Made by a program: the position numbers and the translations under genes
Part shown: positions 11,317 to 23,100 of the stretch, in pieces
Layout of the letters: every line of letters starts with the position of its first letter
Numbering within the stretch: position 1 is the first letter of the stretch
Assembly: GCF_901709675.1 (NCBI RefSeq)
Contig: NC_051101.1
Span: 992,001-1,056,000, forward strand
DNA: 64,000 nucleotides
Reading direction: 5' to 3'
Source: Syngnathus acus
Lineage: Eukaryota > Chordata > Actinopteri > Syngnathiformes > Syngnathidae
The notes under the pieces: model-generated
Seen by the model: only the letters and a program-made list of their open reading frames with translations
Databases searched by the model: none
What the model was told of the DNA's origin: nothing

Positions 11317-12931
11317 TACCGTATTTTCCGGACTATAAGGCGCACCTAAAAACCTAAAATTTTCTCAAAAGCCGACAGTGCGCCTTATAGTCCAGTGCGC
11401 CTTGTATATGGATCAATTGATGAATTTGTTGATCCATACTGGTTGTACACAGTGCTCTGCCAAAATGTTTCAGTACGTTTTAGTACGACTAGTAAATTAC
11501 AAGGTCGCATCGCTTCCCAACATTACGGCAACTGTAGTCAGGGGGCGTCACCGAATAGCTGTTGTACCCGCGAGGCTATTTCATTTCAAAATAGGCTGCT
11601 CCGTTAATGTTTCGAGTAAATTTACGGATTGATATGGAAGGGAAACATAGGTAAGCAGTACCAATGTGTTAGATCGAACTTTAGTCAGTTCCGATCATTT
11701 TATAGGAGATCGTTTGAGAAACGCGATTGTTTACACTTTGCTGAGGCTCATGGGAGATTGCGAGCTGAGGCTCATGGGACTTTGCGGATGGCTAATGCTA
11801 TAACGATAGCTGCTATACGTACCAGGCTATTTTATGTCAAAATAGGCTGCTCTGTTAATGTTTCGAGTAAATCTACGGATCGATATGGAAGGGAAACATA
11901 GGTAAGTAGTACCAATGCGTTAGATCGAACTTTAATCAGTTCCGATCATTTTATAGGAGATCGTTTGAGAAACGCGATTGTTTACACTTTGCTGAGGCTC
12001 ATGGGAGATTGCGAGCTGAGGCTCGTGGGACTTTGCGGATGGCTAATGCTATAACGATAGCTGCTATACGTACCAGGCTATTTCATGTCAAAATAGGCTG
12101 CTCTGTTAATGTTTCGAGTAAATCTACGGATCGATATGGAAGGGAAACATAGGTAAGTAGTACCAATGCGTTAGATCGAACTTTAGTCAGTTCCGATCAT
12201 TTTATAGGAGATCGTTTGAGAAACGCGATTGTTTACACTTTGCTGAGGCTCATGGGAGATTGCGAGCTGAGGCTCGTGGGACTTTGCGGATGGCTAATGC
12301 TATAACGATAGCTGCTATACGTACCAGGCTATTTCATGTCAAAATAGGCTGCTCTGTTAATGTTTCGAGTAAATCTACGGATCGATATGGAAGGGAAACA
12401 TAGGTAAGTAGTACCAATGCGTTAGATCGAACTTTAGTCAGTTCCGATCATTTTATAGGAGATCGTTTGAGAAACGCGATTGTTTACACTTTGCTGAGGC
12501 TCATGGGAGTCTGCGAGCTGAGGCTCATGGGAGTTTGCGGGTGGCTAATGCTATAATGATAGCTGCTATACGCACGAGGCTATTTCATGTCAAAATAGGC
12601 TGCTCTGTTAATGTTTCGATTAAATCTACGGATCGATATGGAAGGGAAACATAGGTAAGTAGTACCAATGCGTTAGATCGAACTTTAGTCAGTTCCGATC
12701 ATTTTATAGGCGATCGTTTGAGAAACGCGATTGTTTACAGAGGGCTCGTTGGTTATTGGCTAGTGGATGCATACCGCAACCCTAGTCAACCTCAGTTTGT
12801 TGCAGTATAGCTTCTATTTTATGCGCCTTATAATCCGGTGCGCCTTATATATGGACAAAGTTTTAAAATGGGCCGTTCATTGAAGGTGCGCCTTATAATC
12901 CGGTGCGCCTTTTAGTGCGGAAAATACGGTA
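11317..12931. mobile_element. TA-flanked TIR element with 251-bp satellite (copy 2, inverted relative to copy 1)
   Basis: It starts TACCGTATTTTCCGGACT and ends GGAAAATACGGTA. It is the reverse-complement counterpart of 918-3010: the subterminal blocks match in swapped order. The interior has about 5 units with a 251-bp period (gatatggaagggaaac recurs at 11631, 11882, 12133, 12384 and 12635). It is inserted in the 10157-13466 hAT, so it is younger than that element. No transposase ORF is present. Confidence 0.85.
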
Positions 12932-14008
12932 CTTTAAGGAAGTGTTTCCCGTTTCCTCACCTCTGTTACCAGGTGTTTGTGAGTTGAAACTTTGCTCTGA
13001 TTTTCAGATACCCCTCACCGTGTTGCCGTTTTGATTACTTTATTTGGATGTATGCTTTCACTGATTCTTCAAGATGATATATTTGGTCAGAATGTTTGCC
13101 GTTTGATGTGATCTCATAAGATAAACATCTTTCATTAATCTGACCTGCAGGCACTGAAGTGATGGAGACTGTTATTCATAATAACAGTGTCGTATTTTAT
13201 GAGAATCACTGATAGCAGTTTTTTAGTGAATTTTTTTTTTTAATGCTTTTAATAAATGCATTTGTTTTCAAAAAACTTTTTTTGAATATCCATGATTTAC
13301 TACCTACTAAAGGCCAAAACCTTTTATGAAATGACCTTTACAGGTCGTTTATATTACTTCACACAAACACTACATCCATGGTTCGGCACTACTACCCTGG
13401 TTCGGCCCTCCGGTCCAAATTTAGAACCCAGTTCGGCCCGCAAGTCAAAAGGTTTGCCCACCCCTGGCCTACAGCGACTCCCGTGGCGAGAGACGATTCA
13501 TCAAAGATACAAAAAGAGCATGCATCACAAAACTCTACCCGTACCTGTAGGCCTGCTGGGTGCAAGGCCTGATACTGAGGTCTGCCACACTTTAACCAAT
13601 TCCTAAATTAAATGGAAAATATGTAATTTGTAATAATTCTTGAATAAACCATGAATAGAAATCTAAAATTAAATTGACTAATCATTGTCACCGTACATAC
13701 ACCGCAATTAACTTATCGTTTTAAAAAAAATCGCACCGCACTTGAACGCAGCATCATGAAGTTTTTACAAAATTGGACGAAACTAACAGACCTCATTGTC
13801 TGGGGGAATACAATCAGTCACAGTTAGCATTTCAGTCGCGTTTGGTTATTTAAATGTAAAAAAAGTGGTGTCAGTACGGCAATTTTTTTCTGTGGAAATT
13901 GACGTGTAATATAATTCACGCAAAAATAAATTATTCTAATCTCCTCTCGCTCGGTAAGTGAACATCGCAATGGTTTCGGCCGACATTCTCTGCAGTCTGC
14001 AGTAAAAC

Positions 14009-14056
14009 ATGGCGTCACTGGAAAGTGGTCAGAGTCGAGAAACTTCGTGGCTGTGA
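14009..14056 (+). promoter_or_regulatory. Possible uORF in the gnl1 5' UTR
   Basis: A 15-codon ORF opens in the sequence aacATGGCG and closes with TGA at 14054-14056, 71 bases before the gnl1 start. ATGGCG is also a YY1-like motif often found just after a transcription start, so it may instead mark the core promoter. Neither role can be settled from sequence alone. Confidence 0.3.
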
Positions 14057-14127
14057 AACAGTTCATGAAACCAGGCGGCTCACGACGACGTCTTCATCAC
14101 AACCTATACCCGCTATCTTTCAAAAAC

Positions 14128-17100
14128 ATGCCTCGGAAAAAGCCATTCAGCAACAAGCAAAAGAAGAAGCAGCTGCAAGACAAACGGGAGCGAAAGCGAG
14201 GTATGGAAAAAAAAATAGCCCCCTGGCATGAAGCGTTACCTTGTTAGCATTAGCTGTTATTCAATTAAAGTTTCAGGTAATGCTACTCTTGCCATCATCG
14301 TGGCGGCACGTTTGATAAAGTTAATTGCTAGTTTCTTTGTAGGCCGTTGTTGTCATTGTAAGCTGTAAGATAATGTCCCATACACTGTTTTTGTCTACAC
14401 TATCAAAGTCTTTTGTCAATCTAGACAAAAAGACAATTACGCGTTGAGCATTTTAAAACCTTGAAACACCTTTGAGTCTGCTATCTTAATGCTCTTTGGG
14501 AAACAACATCGAGGGATTAAAGAATATTCTCAATGTGGCATTATCATCAAACAGTGGTGATTTGAACACCATCAACATCGACTTGCAAGCATATATTCCT
14601 GATCTTCTTTTGAAATAAAAAGGGTAAATTGTACCGCAGCTTATTTACGGTCGTCAGCGTGTTTAGTGATGGTATTTGATGTGTTTCTGGACACATGAAT
14701 GTTTAAGCAAGGGAACAGAAGAATTTGGTCCTTAATGTGCTGCATACTGACTGACTTGACTGCTTTGAAAACCCAGGTGACATAGGCTCGGGACCAAGTA
14801 GCCGCAATGCCAGCGTGGAGCGGGAGGCGGACCGACAGTCGGACACGTCAGACAGCGAGACCACTGACATCCGCAGGATCAACCAGCAGCCCTTCGGCCG
14901 AGAGGGAAGACACGATCCTAATAGGTGTCTGCCCCTTTCGCTCTGTTTCCATCCAGTTTTCCTCATCAAATGCATGCCAGCTTCACAAGCAGGAAAAGTA
15001 ACAGATTAGCTTCCATATGAGCAATACCGCCACGCGTCCTGCTCGATTTGACCGTGCCACACGTTGCCCGTCGAGCAGACACGGCCCCCGTAAAGCTGAA
15101 GTTTGCAGTGACGCCAAATGCTTGTGTTTCCTCTCTGGAGGTTTCGTCTTCACTTTGAAAAGGAGAGCAAAGAGGAAGTAGAGAAGCGAAAGAAGATGGC
15201 CCAGGAGAAGATCCTGCTGCCCGTCTCCGACAAACAACTGGAAATCGGCGTCGAGGACATCTACCCGCCAGAAAGAGGTGGCTTTTTTTCTTTGAAAAAT
15301 TCTCTGCATGACGTTCCTTTTAAATAGAAGAGTGCTTAATGGGATGGGACGAATGAGCGTTTGATGCCACGAAACAGGCCTGGGTTTCCCACGACGGCCA
15401 CCCTGGAACTATGAGATGAGCCGAGCCGACTTGCTGAGGAAAGAGGAGAAGTCATACAAGCGGTACCTGGACGACCTGCGGTCCAGAAACCCGCTCGGAT
15501 CCCTCAGCCATTTTGAGCACAACCTGGAGGTAAAATAAGAAGCCAAACGGCTTTGCCAGCGTTTCACAGAGTGAGTCACAGCCACCTCAATGAAAGTTTC
15601 CTTGATTTTCAGTTGCGTTCGCTAGAGCAGTGTTTCCCAACCACTGTGCCGCGGCACACTGGTGTGCCGTGAGGGATATTCGGCTGTGCCGTGGGAAATT
15701 GTCTAATAATAGTCATGGAGCACATTGTAAAAAGGATTGCCAAATCACTGGTCAGTTAGCGCAAGGCCTGGTCATCCACTTACTAATCGCGCATGCATGG
15801 CTAATCGGAGACTCTTGAGATTTCATTTTGTGTCGGTCTAATTGTTCTGCATTGGCACATATTTAGTTTGCTGTTGTGTGCATGTGATAACAGTGACGCT
15901 CTGATGACCGTGGTGCATTTGTTTACTGATGGAAATCCCAGCATGTAGTTCAACCAGAGAACCTGGATTGTTCATTTTCACCAACATAAAATACTCAGTC
16001 AAGTCGTGACACCTTGACTGTGATCATCACTCAGCTGCCATGCCAGAACAGTAGTGTCTTTAAACGTGACTTTGATCTTATCGTCGCAATATTTATAGGG
16101 CTAGTCTAAAACAGTTCAAGTCAAGTTGATTATTTTGGATTTTAATCACAATCACTTTCAATACTTTATTCCTTACGCTGTCTAAAACCTTTTTAAAAAA
16201 ATCACTTTTGTTAAAAAAATACAATTTAAAAATCTAGTGTATTTATTTATTTGTATTCAATTATTCCACTTTCTCTATATATACATACATAGGAATAGGA
16301 CTTTATTTATATAGCACGTTCACAACGTCTTTCGTAATATAACACATTTTACTATAGAAGCTGGTGTAATGCCAAACAGATATTTACGGAGATATTTGTT
16401 GGTGGTGTGCCTCGAGATTTTTTTCCAATGAAAAGGTGTGCCGTGGATGAAAAAAGGTTGGGAAACACTGCGCTAGAGCAGTGTTTCCCAACCACTGTGC
16501 CGCGGCACACTGGTGTGCCGTGAGAGATGTTCAGTTGTGCCGTGGGATTGTCCACTATTAATTACGGAGCGCATTGTAAACAGGATCGCCAAACCACTGG
16601 TCAGTTCGCGCAAGGCCTGGTCAGCCACTTGCTAATCGTGCATGCATGGAGAATCGGAGAATCTTGAAATGTTATGCTCTGTCGGTCTGATTGTGCTGCA
16701 TTGGCACATATTCAGTTTATGTGTGTGTTGCTGTGTGATTTTGCTAACAGTGACAGACACTATGACGGTTGTGGTGCGTTTGTGGTCCAATGGAAATCAG
16801 AGCATGCAGTTCAACCGGAGAACCTGGATTGGTTATTTTTCACATACATAAAATAAACAGTCAAGTCGAGACACCTCGACTGTGATAGCCACTCAGCTGC
16901 TGTCAGAACAGCAGAGCGTCATTAAAAGTGACTTTGTTCTTATTGTTGCAATATTTATAGACCTAGTCTAAAACAGTAAACAAAATCACGTTGATTCTTT
17001 TATTTTAATCACAATCACTTTAAATAGATCCAAGATGGCGGCGCCCCAGTTGGCCGCGGCCGCTACGGGTCTCAACAATCGACGAGGATTTTCACAAAAT

Positions 17101-20100
17101 ATGTCGCCTAGGACACTACAAACAACACAAAGTTTAGTTTATCCATCCAGTAGATTAGTGTATGATCGCCAGCGCCTGCTGGAGGTACGGTCATCAAGTG
17201 TTTTCGGACTCGTAGCCACAACTACCCTAGTCTGTTTGCGTAGCCTCGGAGTGCTTAGGGCGCTAGCCCCAGAAGCTCACGACGCAGCGGGCTCGCCGGG
17301 CAGCACACGCCGGAGGAGGAGTAAGCGTAGGCGGTGTGACCGGCGGCGAAAGCGCGGCTGTCGAGGTGGGCTAACGGCTAAGTTTAGAGCTAACCCCTAC
17401 AAACCGCCGCTTCCATCCATCTTCCTCTCCAACGTCCGCTCACTGGATAATAAAATGGACCATCTAAAACTGGAACTCTCTTCAAAGAGGGAAGTTAGAA
17501 ACTGCTGCGCTCTCATCCTGACGGAGACATGGCTGAACTCATCAATGCCGGACAACGCCGTTAGCCTGGAGGGGCTCGCTACATTCCGCGCCGACAGAAA
17601 CAGCGAGCTAAGCGGTAAATCCCGAGGAGGTGGGCTGTGTGTCTACATCAACAACAACTGGTGCAAAAATGCTAGATCTGTCGCCAGCTTCTGCTCTTCG
17701 GACATCGAGCTTTTGACTGTTAACTGCAGACCCTTCTACCTGCCCAGAGAGTTTACTGTTGTTAGCATCACGGCTGTGTACGTGCCTCCTAGCGCTAACA
17801 CTAAAGAGGCCATGAGGGTTCTCTATCGGACAATCAGTGAGCTGCAATCCACGCACACAGAGGGGGTTTTCATCATTGCTGGGGACTTCAACCAGGCAAG
17901 ACTATTCTCCCTCATTTTTACCAACACGTGGATTTTCCAACTCGGGGAGAGAACACTCTGGACTTGGTTTACACCAATATAAAGGATGCATTCAGAGCAG
18001 CCCCCCGCCCCCACCTCGGCTCTTCAGACCACCTATCTGTTATGCTAATCCCTGCATACAGGCCCCTGCTGATCAGAGCAAAACTAGAGATGCACCGATC
18101 CGATATCTGGATCGGATATCGGCCCCGATATCAACAAAATTGATGGATCGGGTATCGGAAAATGCAGCCGATCTGTGAGCCGATCCTTTCCTTAATCTAT
18201 TGGGACGCGGGCTACGTCATACGTCAGCAGCACGTGTGCCGCGGGACGCGGCTACGTCATACGTCAGCAGCACGTGTGCCGCATCCACGAGAGTTTTCTA
18301 AACAAACGCAAACATGGAGCGAACGAAAGAGTCAGCTGTGTGGAGGTACTTCAAACTGAACACGCCAACTAGCTCGACGGCAGTTTGTAATGTCCGCAAA
18401 GCTAATGTTGCCAGGGGTGGTGGTAGTACTGCCAGTTATAGTACTAGTACTAAGCGGAGCTTGTTTTCAGGGAGCACTTCTCATTGCTGCTTAAATGAGC
18501 ATTTAGAGCATCAACAGGTCATGAGTGATGTGGAACGGCACCTAATGTTTACATGTTTACTATTTATTTTAATATTTGGTTACTGTGTGCTTGATCACCC
18601 TTTCTATATTTGCCCAGTGCAGTTTCAGCTGCAACATTTGTATTTTTTTTTTTAAGAAGTTTGTATCCTAATTTACCGTAATTTTCGGACTATAAGTCGC
18701 ACCGGAGTATAAGTCGCACCAGCCATAAAATGCCCAAAAAAGTGAAAAAACCCCATATATATGTATATAAATCGCTCCTGAGTATAAGTCGCCCCCCCAC
18801 CCAAACTATGAAAAAAAACCGCGACTTATAGTCCGAAAATTACGGTACTTGAATTTAAATGCTGATACACTTTATTGCTGCTGTTGCACAATTTTTGTTA
18901 CAAATAAATAGTTCATTGCATGAATCTGCTTTATCTTGTTACATTTTGTCTTAGGAATGAACTGTGTAGTCATGCCTGATGCCATTGCCTTTAGTCTTTT
19001 CTGTTCCACATGTAGAGTTATGTAGCTTGTTAAGTCAACCATAATATCGGATCGGTATCGGGTATCGACTGATACGCAAAGCCTCGGTATCGGTATCGAA
19101 ACTGAAAAAGTCGGATCGGTGCATCTCTAAGCAAAACCCACAGTGAAGCAGGTGAGGGTGTGGTCTGAGGGGGCCATGGAGGCACTCCAGGACTGCTTTG
19201 AGTGCTCTGACTGGGACATGTTCAAATCAGCAGCAACATATGACAATCAGATCGACATTGATGAGTACGCCATGACTGTGTCAGCCTACATCAACAAATG
19301 CTCCGAGGACGTCAGCACCACTAAGAACATCATCACCCGAGCCAACCAACGACCCTGGATGACTGAGGATGTACGTCATACGCTACGAGCACGGAACTCA
19401 GCCTTCAAGTCTGGCGACAAGGAGGCACTGAGGACAGCGAGAGCCAACTTGAACCGTGCCATCAGGCTAGCGAAGCGAAGCCACAGTCGGAAAATTCAGG
19501 ATTTTTTCCACGACGCCAATAACACCAGGAGTATGTGGCAAGGCATACGGGCGATCACGGACTACAACTTACCCTCCCCCCCGGTGGGTGAGGTTGATGC
19601 TGACTTCCTAAATGGTCTAGATAACTTCTTTGGGCGTTTTGAGGCACTAAACAGCACTCCTGCAGTTAAAACTGTTCCCCACCAGGAAGAGGAGGCCCTC
19701 TGCCTTGACTCAGCCGACGTGTGGAAGACTGAGAAGAGTCAACCCACGTAAGGCCCCAGGCCCCGACAACATACCTGGGCGGGTGTTCAAGGAATGTGCA
19801 GGCCAGCTGGCTGGTGTCATCACAGACATTTTTAACATCTCGCTGGACCAAGCCAAAGTGCCAGTGTGCTTCAAGGCTGCCTCCATCATTCCGGTGCCGA
19901 AGAAACCTCAAATCACCTCATGGAATGACTACAGACCTGTGGCACTGACTCCCATCATGATGAAGTGCTTCGAAAGGCTGCTCAAAGATCACATCGTCTC
20001 CAGACTCCCCCCAACATTCGATCCGTTCCAGTTTGCCTACCGGCAGAACCGCTCCACTGAGGATGCCATCTCCTCCGTTCTTCACCTGAGCCTGGCTCAC

Positions 20101-23100
20101 CTGGAGGAGAGGAACACCCACGTGCGGTTGCTGTTCCTGGACTTCAGCTCAGCGTTTAACACCATCATTCCACAACATCTGGTGGAAAAACTGGAACACC
20201 TGGGCTTCAGCACCCCCCTTCGGAACTGGCTGCTAGACTTCCTCACCAACAGACCTCAGTCAGTCCGGGTCGGACAGAACACCTCAGATGTCATCACCCT
20301 CAGCACAGGCTCCCCTCAGGGCTGCGTCCTGAGCCCCCTGCTGTTCACCCTGATGACACACGACTGCGCCCCCAGGTTCACCACCAATCACATCGTGAAG
20401 TTTGCAGACGACACAACGGTGGTGGGCCTCATCAGGGACAACAACGACCTGGACTACAGAGAGGAGGTGGAGCAGTTGGTGGTCTGGTGCAGAGAAAATA
20501 GCCTGATCCTGAATGTGGAAAAGACGAAGGAGATCATCGTCGACTTCAGGAAGAACCAGCCTCATCACGCTCCACTGATCATCAACAGCTCAGCTGTGGA
20601 GGTGGTCAGCAGCACTAAATTCCTGGGAGTCCACATCACAGACGACCTCACCTGGACTGTGAACACCACAACACTGGTCAAGAGGGCACAGAAGCGCTTG
20701 TACTTCCTGCGGAGGATGAGGAGAGCCCACCTGCCCCCACCCATCATGAGGACGTTCTACCGAAGCACCATAGAGAGCATTCTGACAAGCTGTCTCTCGG
20801 TGTGGTGTGGAGGTTGCAGCGCCTCCGATTGGAAGAACCTGAGGAGAGTGGTAAGGACAGCAGAGAGGATCATCGGGGCTCCTCTTCCCTCCATTCAGGA
20901 CTTGTCATCCCAGCGCTGCGTGTCCCGAGCCCGTAATATTATCAGTGACCCATCACACCCCCACCATGGACTGTTCTCCCTGCTGCCCTCTGGGAAGAGG
21001 TTTCGCAGCATCCGCTGCAGGTCCACCAGGTTTTGCAATAGTTTTTTCCCTGCTGTCGTCAGACTGTTGAACATTCAAACGTAGCATTCCTCTGCACACT
21101 TGTAAATACTGCTTTTGTCTCCTGCACTGTTTACATACTTTATCACTGCTCCACTTTGTACTTTATAATTATCTTATTTCATATTTTTATATAGAATGTC
21201 ACTTTTTTTTAACCAGCCGAAATACCACTACATTGTTGAAAGCCGTATGCAACGAAATTTCGTTTTGTACACACCTAGTGTTGACAAAATGACAATAAAG
21301 TTCTGTCTAAGTCTCTAAGTCTAAGTCTAGTTTATTTTTTTACACCGTCTAAAACCTTTTTAAAAAACAGTCACTTTTATTTAAAAAAAAGGAATACAAT
21401 TTAAAGAATATTTAGTATTTATTTCTATTAAATTATTCGACTCTCCATACATCTATATATAGGAATAGGACTTTACGTCTTTCGTTGTAATATAACTGAT
21501 TTTAATATAGGAGCATAACAGATTTTTGTTGGCGGTGTGCCGCGAGATTTTTTCCAATGAAAAGGTGTGCCGTGAATGAAAAAAGGTTGGGAAACACTGC
21601 GCTAGAGCATGGCTCCCTGATCAGTTTGGCACCAGGCCGCCACAGAGAAAAAAAAAAAAAAAACATCGGAGCATATAGATCACTGCCCTCATGTGGCTGT
21701 GGAGATCATGTAAAAAAATTTTTCCCAACAGACATGGAGGCAGCTGTGGCGAGTGTTAGAGATGTCAGATGTCGTCCTGCTCATTGTGGACATCCGGCAC
21801 CCGGTAGGTTAAAATTGAAAACAGTTTAGTTTGATTGTTTCTCTGTTTATTTTTGCTCTCGCTCGACTTTCAAGTGTTCTTTTCCCCTCACGTATTTATG
21901 AAAGATGTATCTCCCAGGTTCTGCAGTTCCCCCCCGAGGTGTACCGCTACATCACCGGCGAGCTGAAGAAGCACATGGTATTGGTTCTGAACAAAGTGGA
22001 CTTGTGTCCGCCCCCCCTGGCGATCGCTTGGAAGCATTATATGACGTCGCAGTTCCCACAGCTGCGCGTTGTCTGCTTCACCTCCCACCGCGGGCAGGCC
22101 TACAGCACAGGTGAGCAAGGCTGCCACACTTTTTGTCTTCATGTTACCAAAACAGCACCACACCAAAATGTCCCCAAACCGCACGTCACTGTTCTCCAAA
22201 GAGGATGCAAGGCCAGCTTGCTTCAAGTTGTTTATCCGACGCTCCGAGTTAGAAGTTAATGGAAATTGCATATTCTGCACGGCAGAGCCGACAAATCTCT
22301 CTTGGCGCGATTGGGGGAACGTTTGCGCTTGTTGCCGATCTAATGGTGGCCCGCCTGGCTGTTTGCCGGCTCACAGTGCTCCAGAAGAAACGGATGAAGC
22401 GCAAGACCGACTGGAGCCACGGCGGTGGTCCTGCGGAGATCCTGAAGTCCTGTCAAGAGATCACGGCAGGCCGAGGTAAAGCGGTCCAACCGCTTGACTT
22501 TGGTCCTTTGACGCGACTCTTCGCACATCGGCATTAAAAATGTCACTTTCGTGCCGCGCAGTCGACCTGTCCAACTGGGAGTGCAAGATCCAGGCCGACA
22601 TCGTTGCCGAGCAACAGGGAGAGGAGGGGCCGGACGAGCAGGTCGAGTCGGTGCTGGTCGAGCATCAGAGCGATAGTGCCCTGGAGATGAGTAACCCGGC
22701 GCAGGAGCTGTACAAGGATGGCGTCCTCACCCTGGGTTGCATCGGTCAGTGTTTGGTGGAACACAAACTGTTTGGCTCCTTTCCAAGTTTGAATTAATAA
22801 TGCGTAGCAATGAATCTAAATTAATCCATTCCAGTCGCACCTTTTGTTAACTGCGGCCACAATGCTTTAAGTAAAGTACTACTTTTGTCTAAACGTATGT
22901 AGCTCCTCATCTCAAAGCAAGTCACCTCAAAAACAAGTTTGAGCGCTCACTCCTTTCATTTTTAGGATTCCCAAATGTTGGCAAGTCGTCCGTCATCAAC
23001 AGCCTGGTTGGCCGGAAGGTGGTGAGCGTGTCACGCACCCCGGGCCACACCAAATATTTCCAGACCTATTACCTCACCTCCACCGTCAAACTCTGCGACT

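Larger units (their letters stand above)
10157..13466 (+). mobile_element. 3.3-kb composite hAT element with exact 8-bp TSD
   Basis: The left end CAGGTATGGGCAAACTACG and the right end AAGGTTTGCCCACCCCTG are imperfect inverted repeats. The flanking 8-bp duplication gcctacag is identical on both sides (10149-10156 and 13467-13474), which fixes the boundaries. Inside are a transposase-derived N-terminal remnant (10539-10670), a SINE (10831-11184) and a satellite-bearing TIR element (11317-12931). The transposase core is missing. The element lies between znf384 and gnl1. Confidence 0.85.
18085..19129 (+). mobile_element. hAT element inserted in the LINE, 8-bp TSD agcaaaac
   Basis: Termini are TAGAGATGCACCGATCCGAT and, at the right end, ATCGGATCGGTGCATCTCTA-like sequence (the right copy carries small changes). 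TSD agcaaaac occurs at 18077-18084 and 19130-19137. Inside, 18314 onward encodes a ZBED-like N-terminus ([20 protein letters not shown]) whose second finger Cys appears lost, after which it decays. A 174-bp TIR element is nested at 18674-18847. Confidence 0.85.
17026..21330 (+). mobile_element. L2/CR1-like non-LTR retrotransposon (LINE), degenerate
   Basis: This is a nearly complete single element. It has a 5' region with gatccaagatggcgg, an APE-type endonuclease and a reverse transcriptase, and the 3' end tgacaataaag is followed by short ctaagt repeats. The endonuclease shows LSNVRSL, LTETWLN, IIAGDFN and SSDHLSV. The RT shows [22 protein letters not shown] and KFADDT. It is broken by a frameshift near 17897-17905, the 18085-19129 hAT insertion, and a one-base frameshift near 19730. 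It is therefore dead, although the RT frame 19738-21084 is still open. It is inserted in hAT copy 2. Confidence 0.85.
16479..21599. mobile_element. hAT MITE, copy 2, interrupted by a LINE
   Basis: It has the same termini as the 15628-16470 element, and TSD cgctagag recurs at 21600-21607. Left arm 16479 to about 17025 and right arm about 21330 to 21599 align with copy 1. The intervening ~4.3 kb is an inserted LINE that itself carries another hAT. Without the insert this copy would be about 0.8 kb. Confidence 0.85.
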
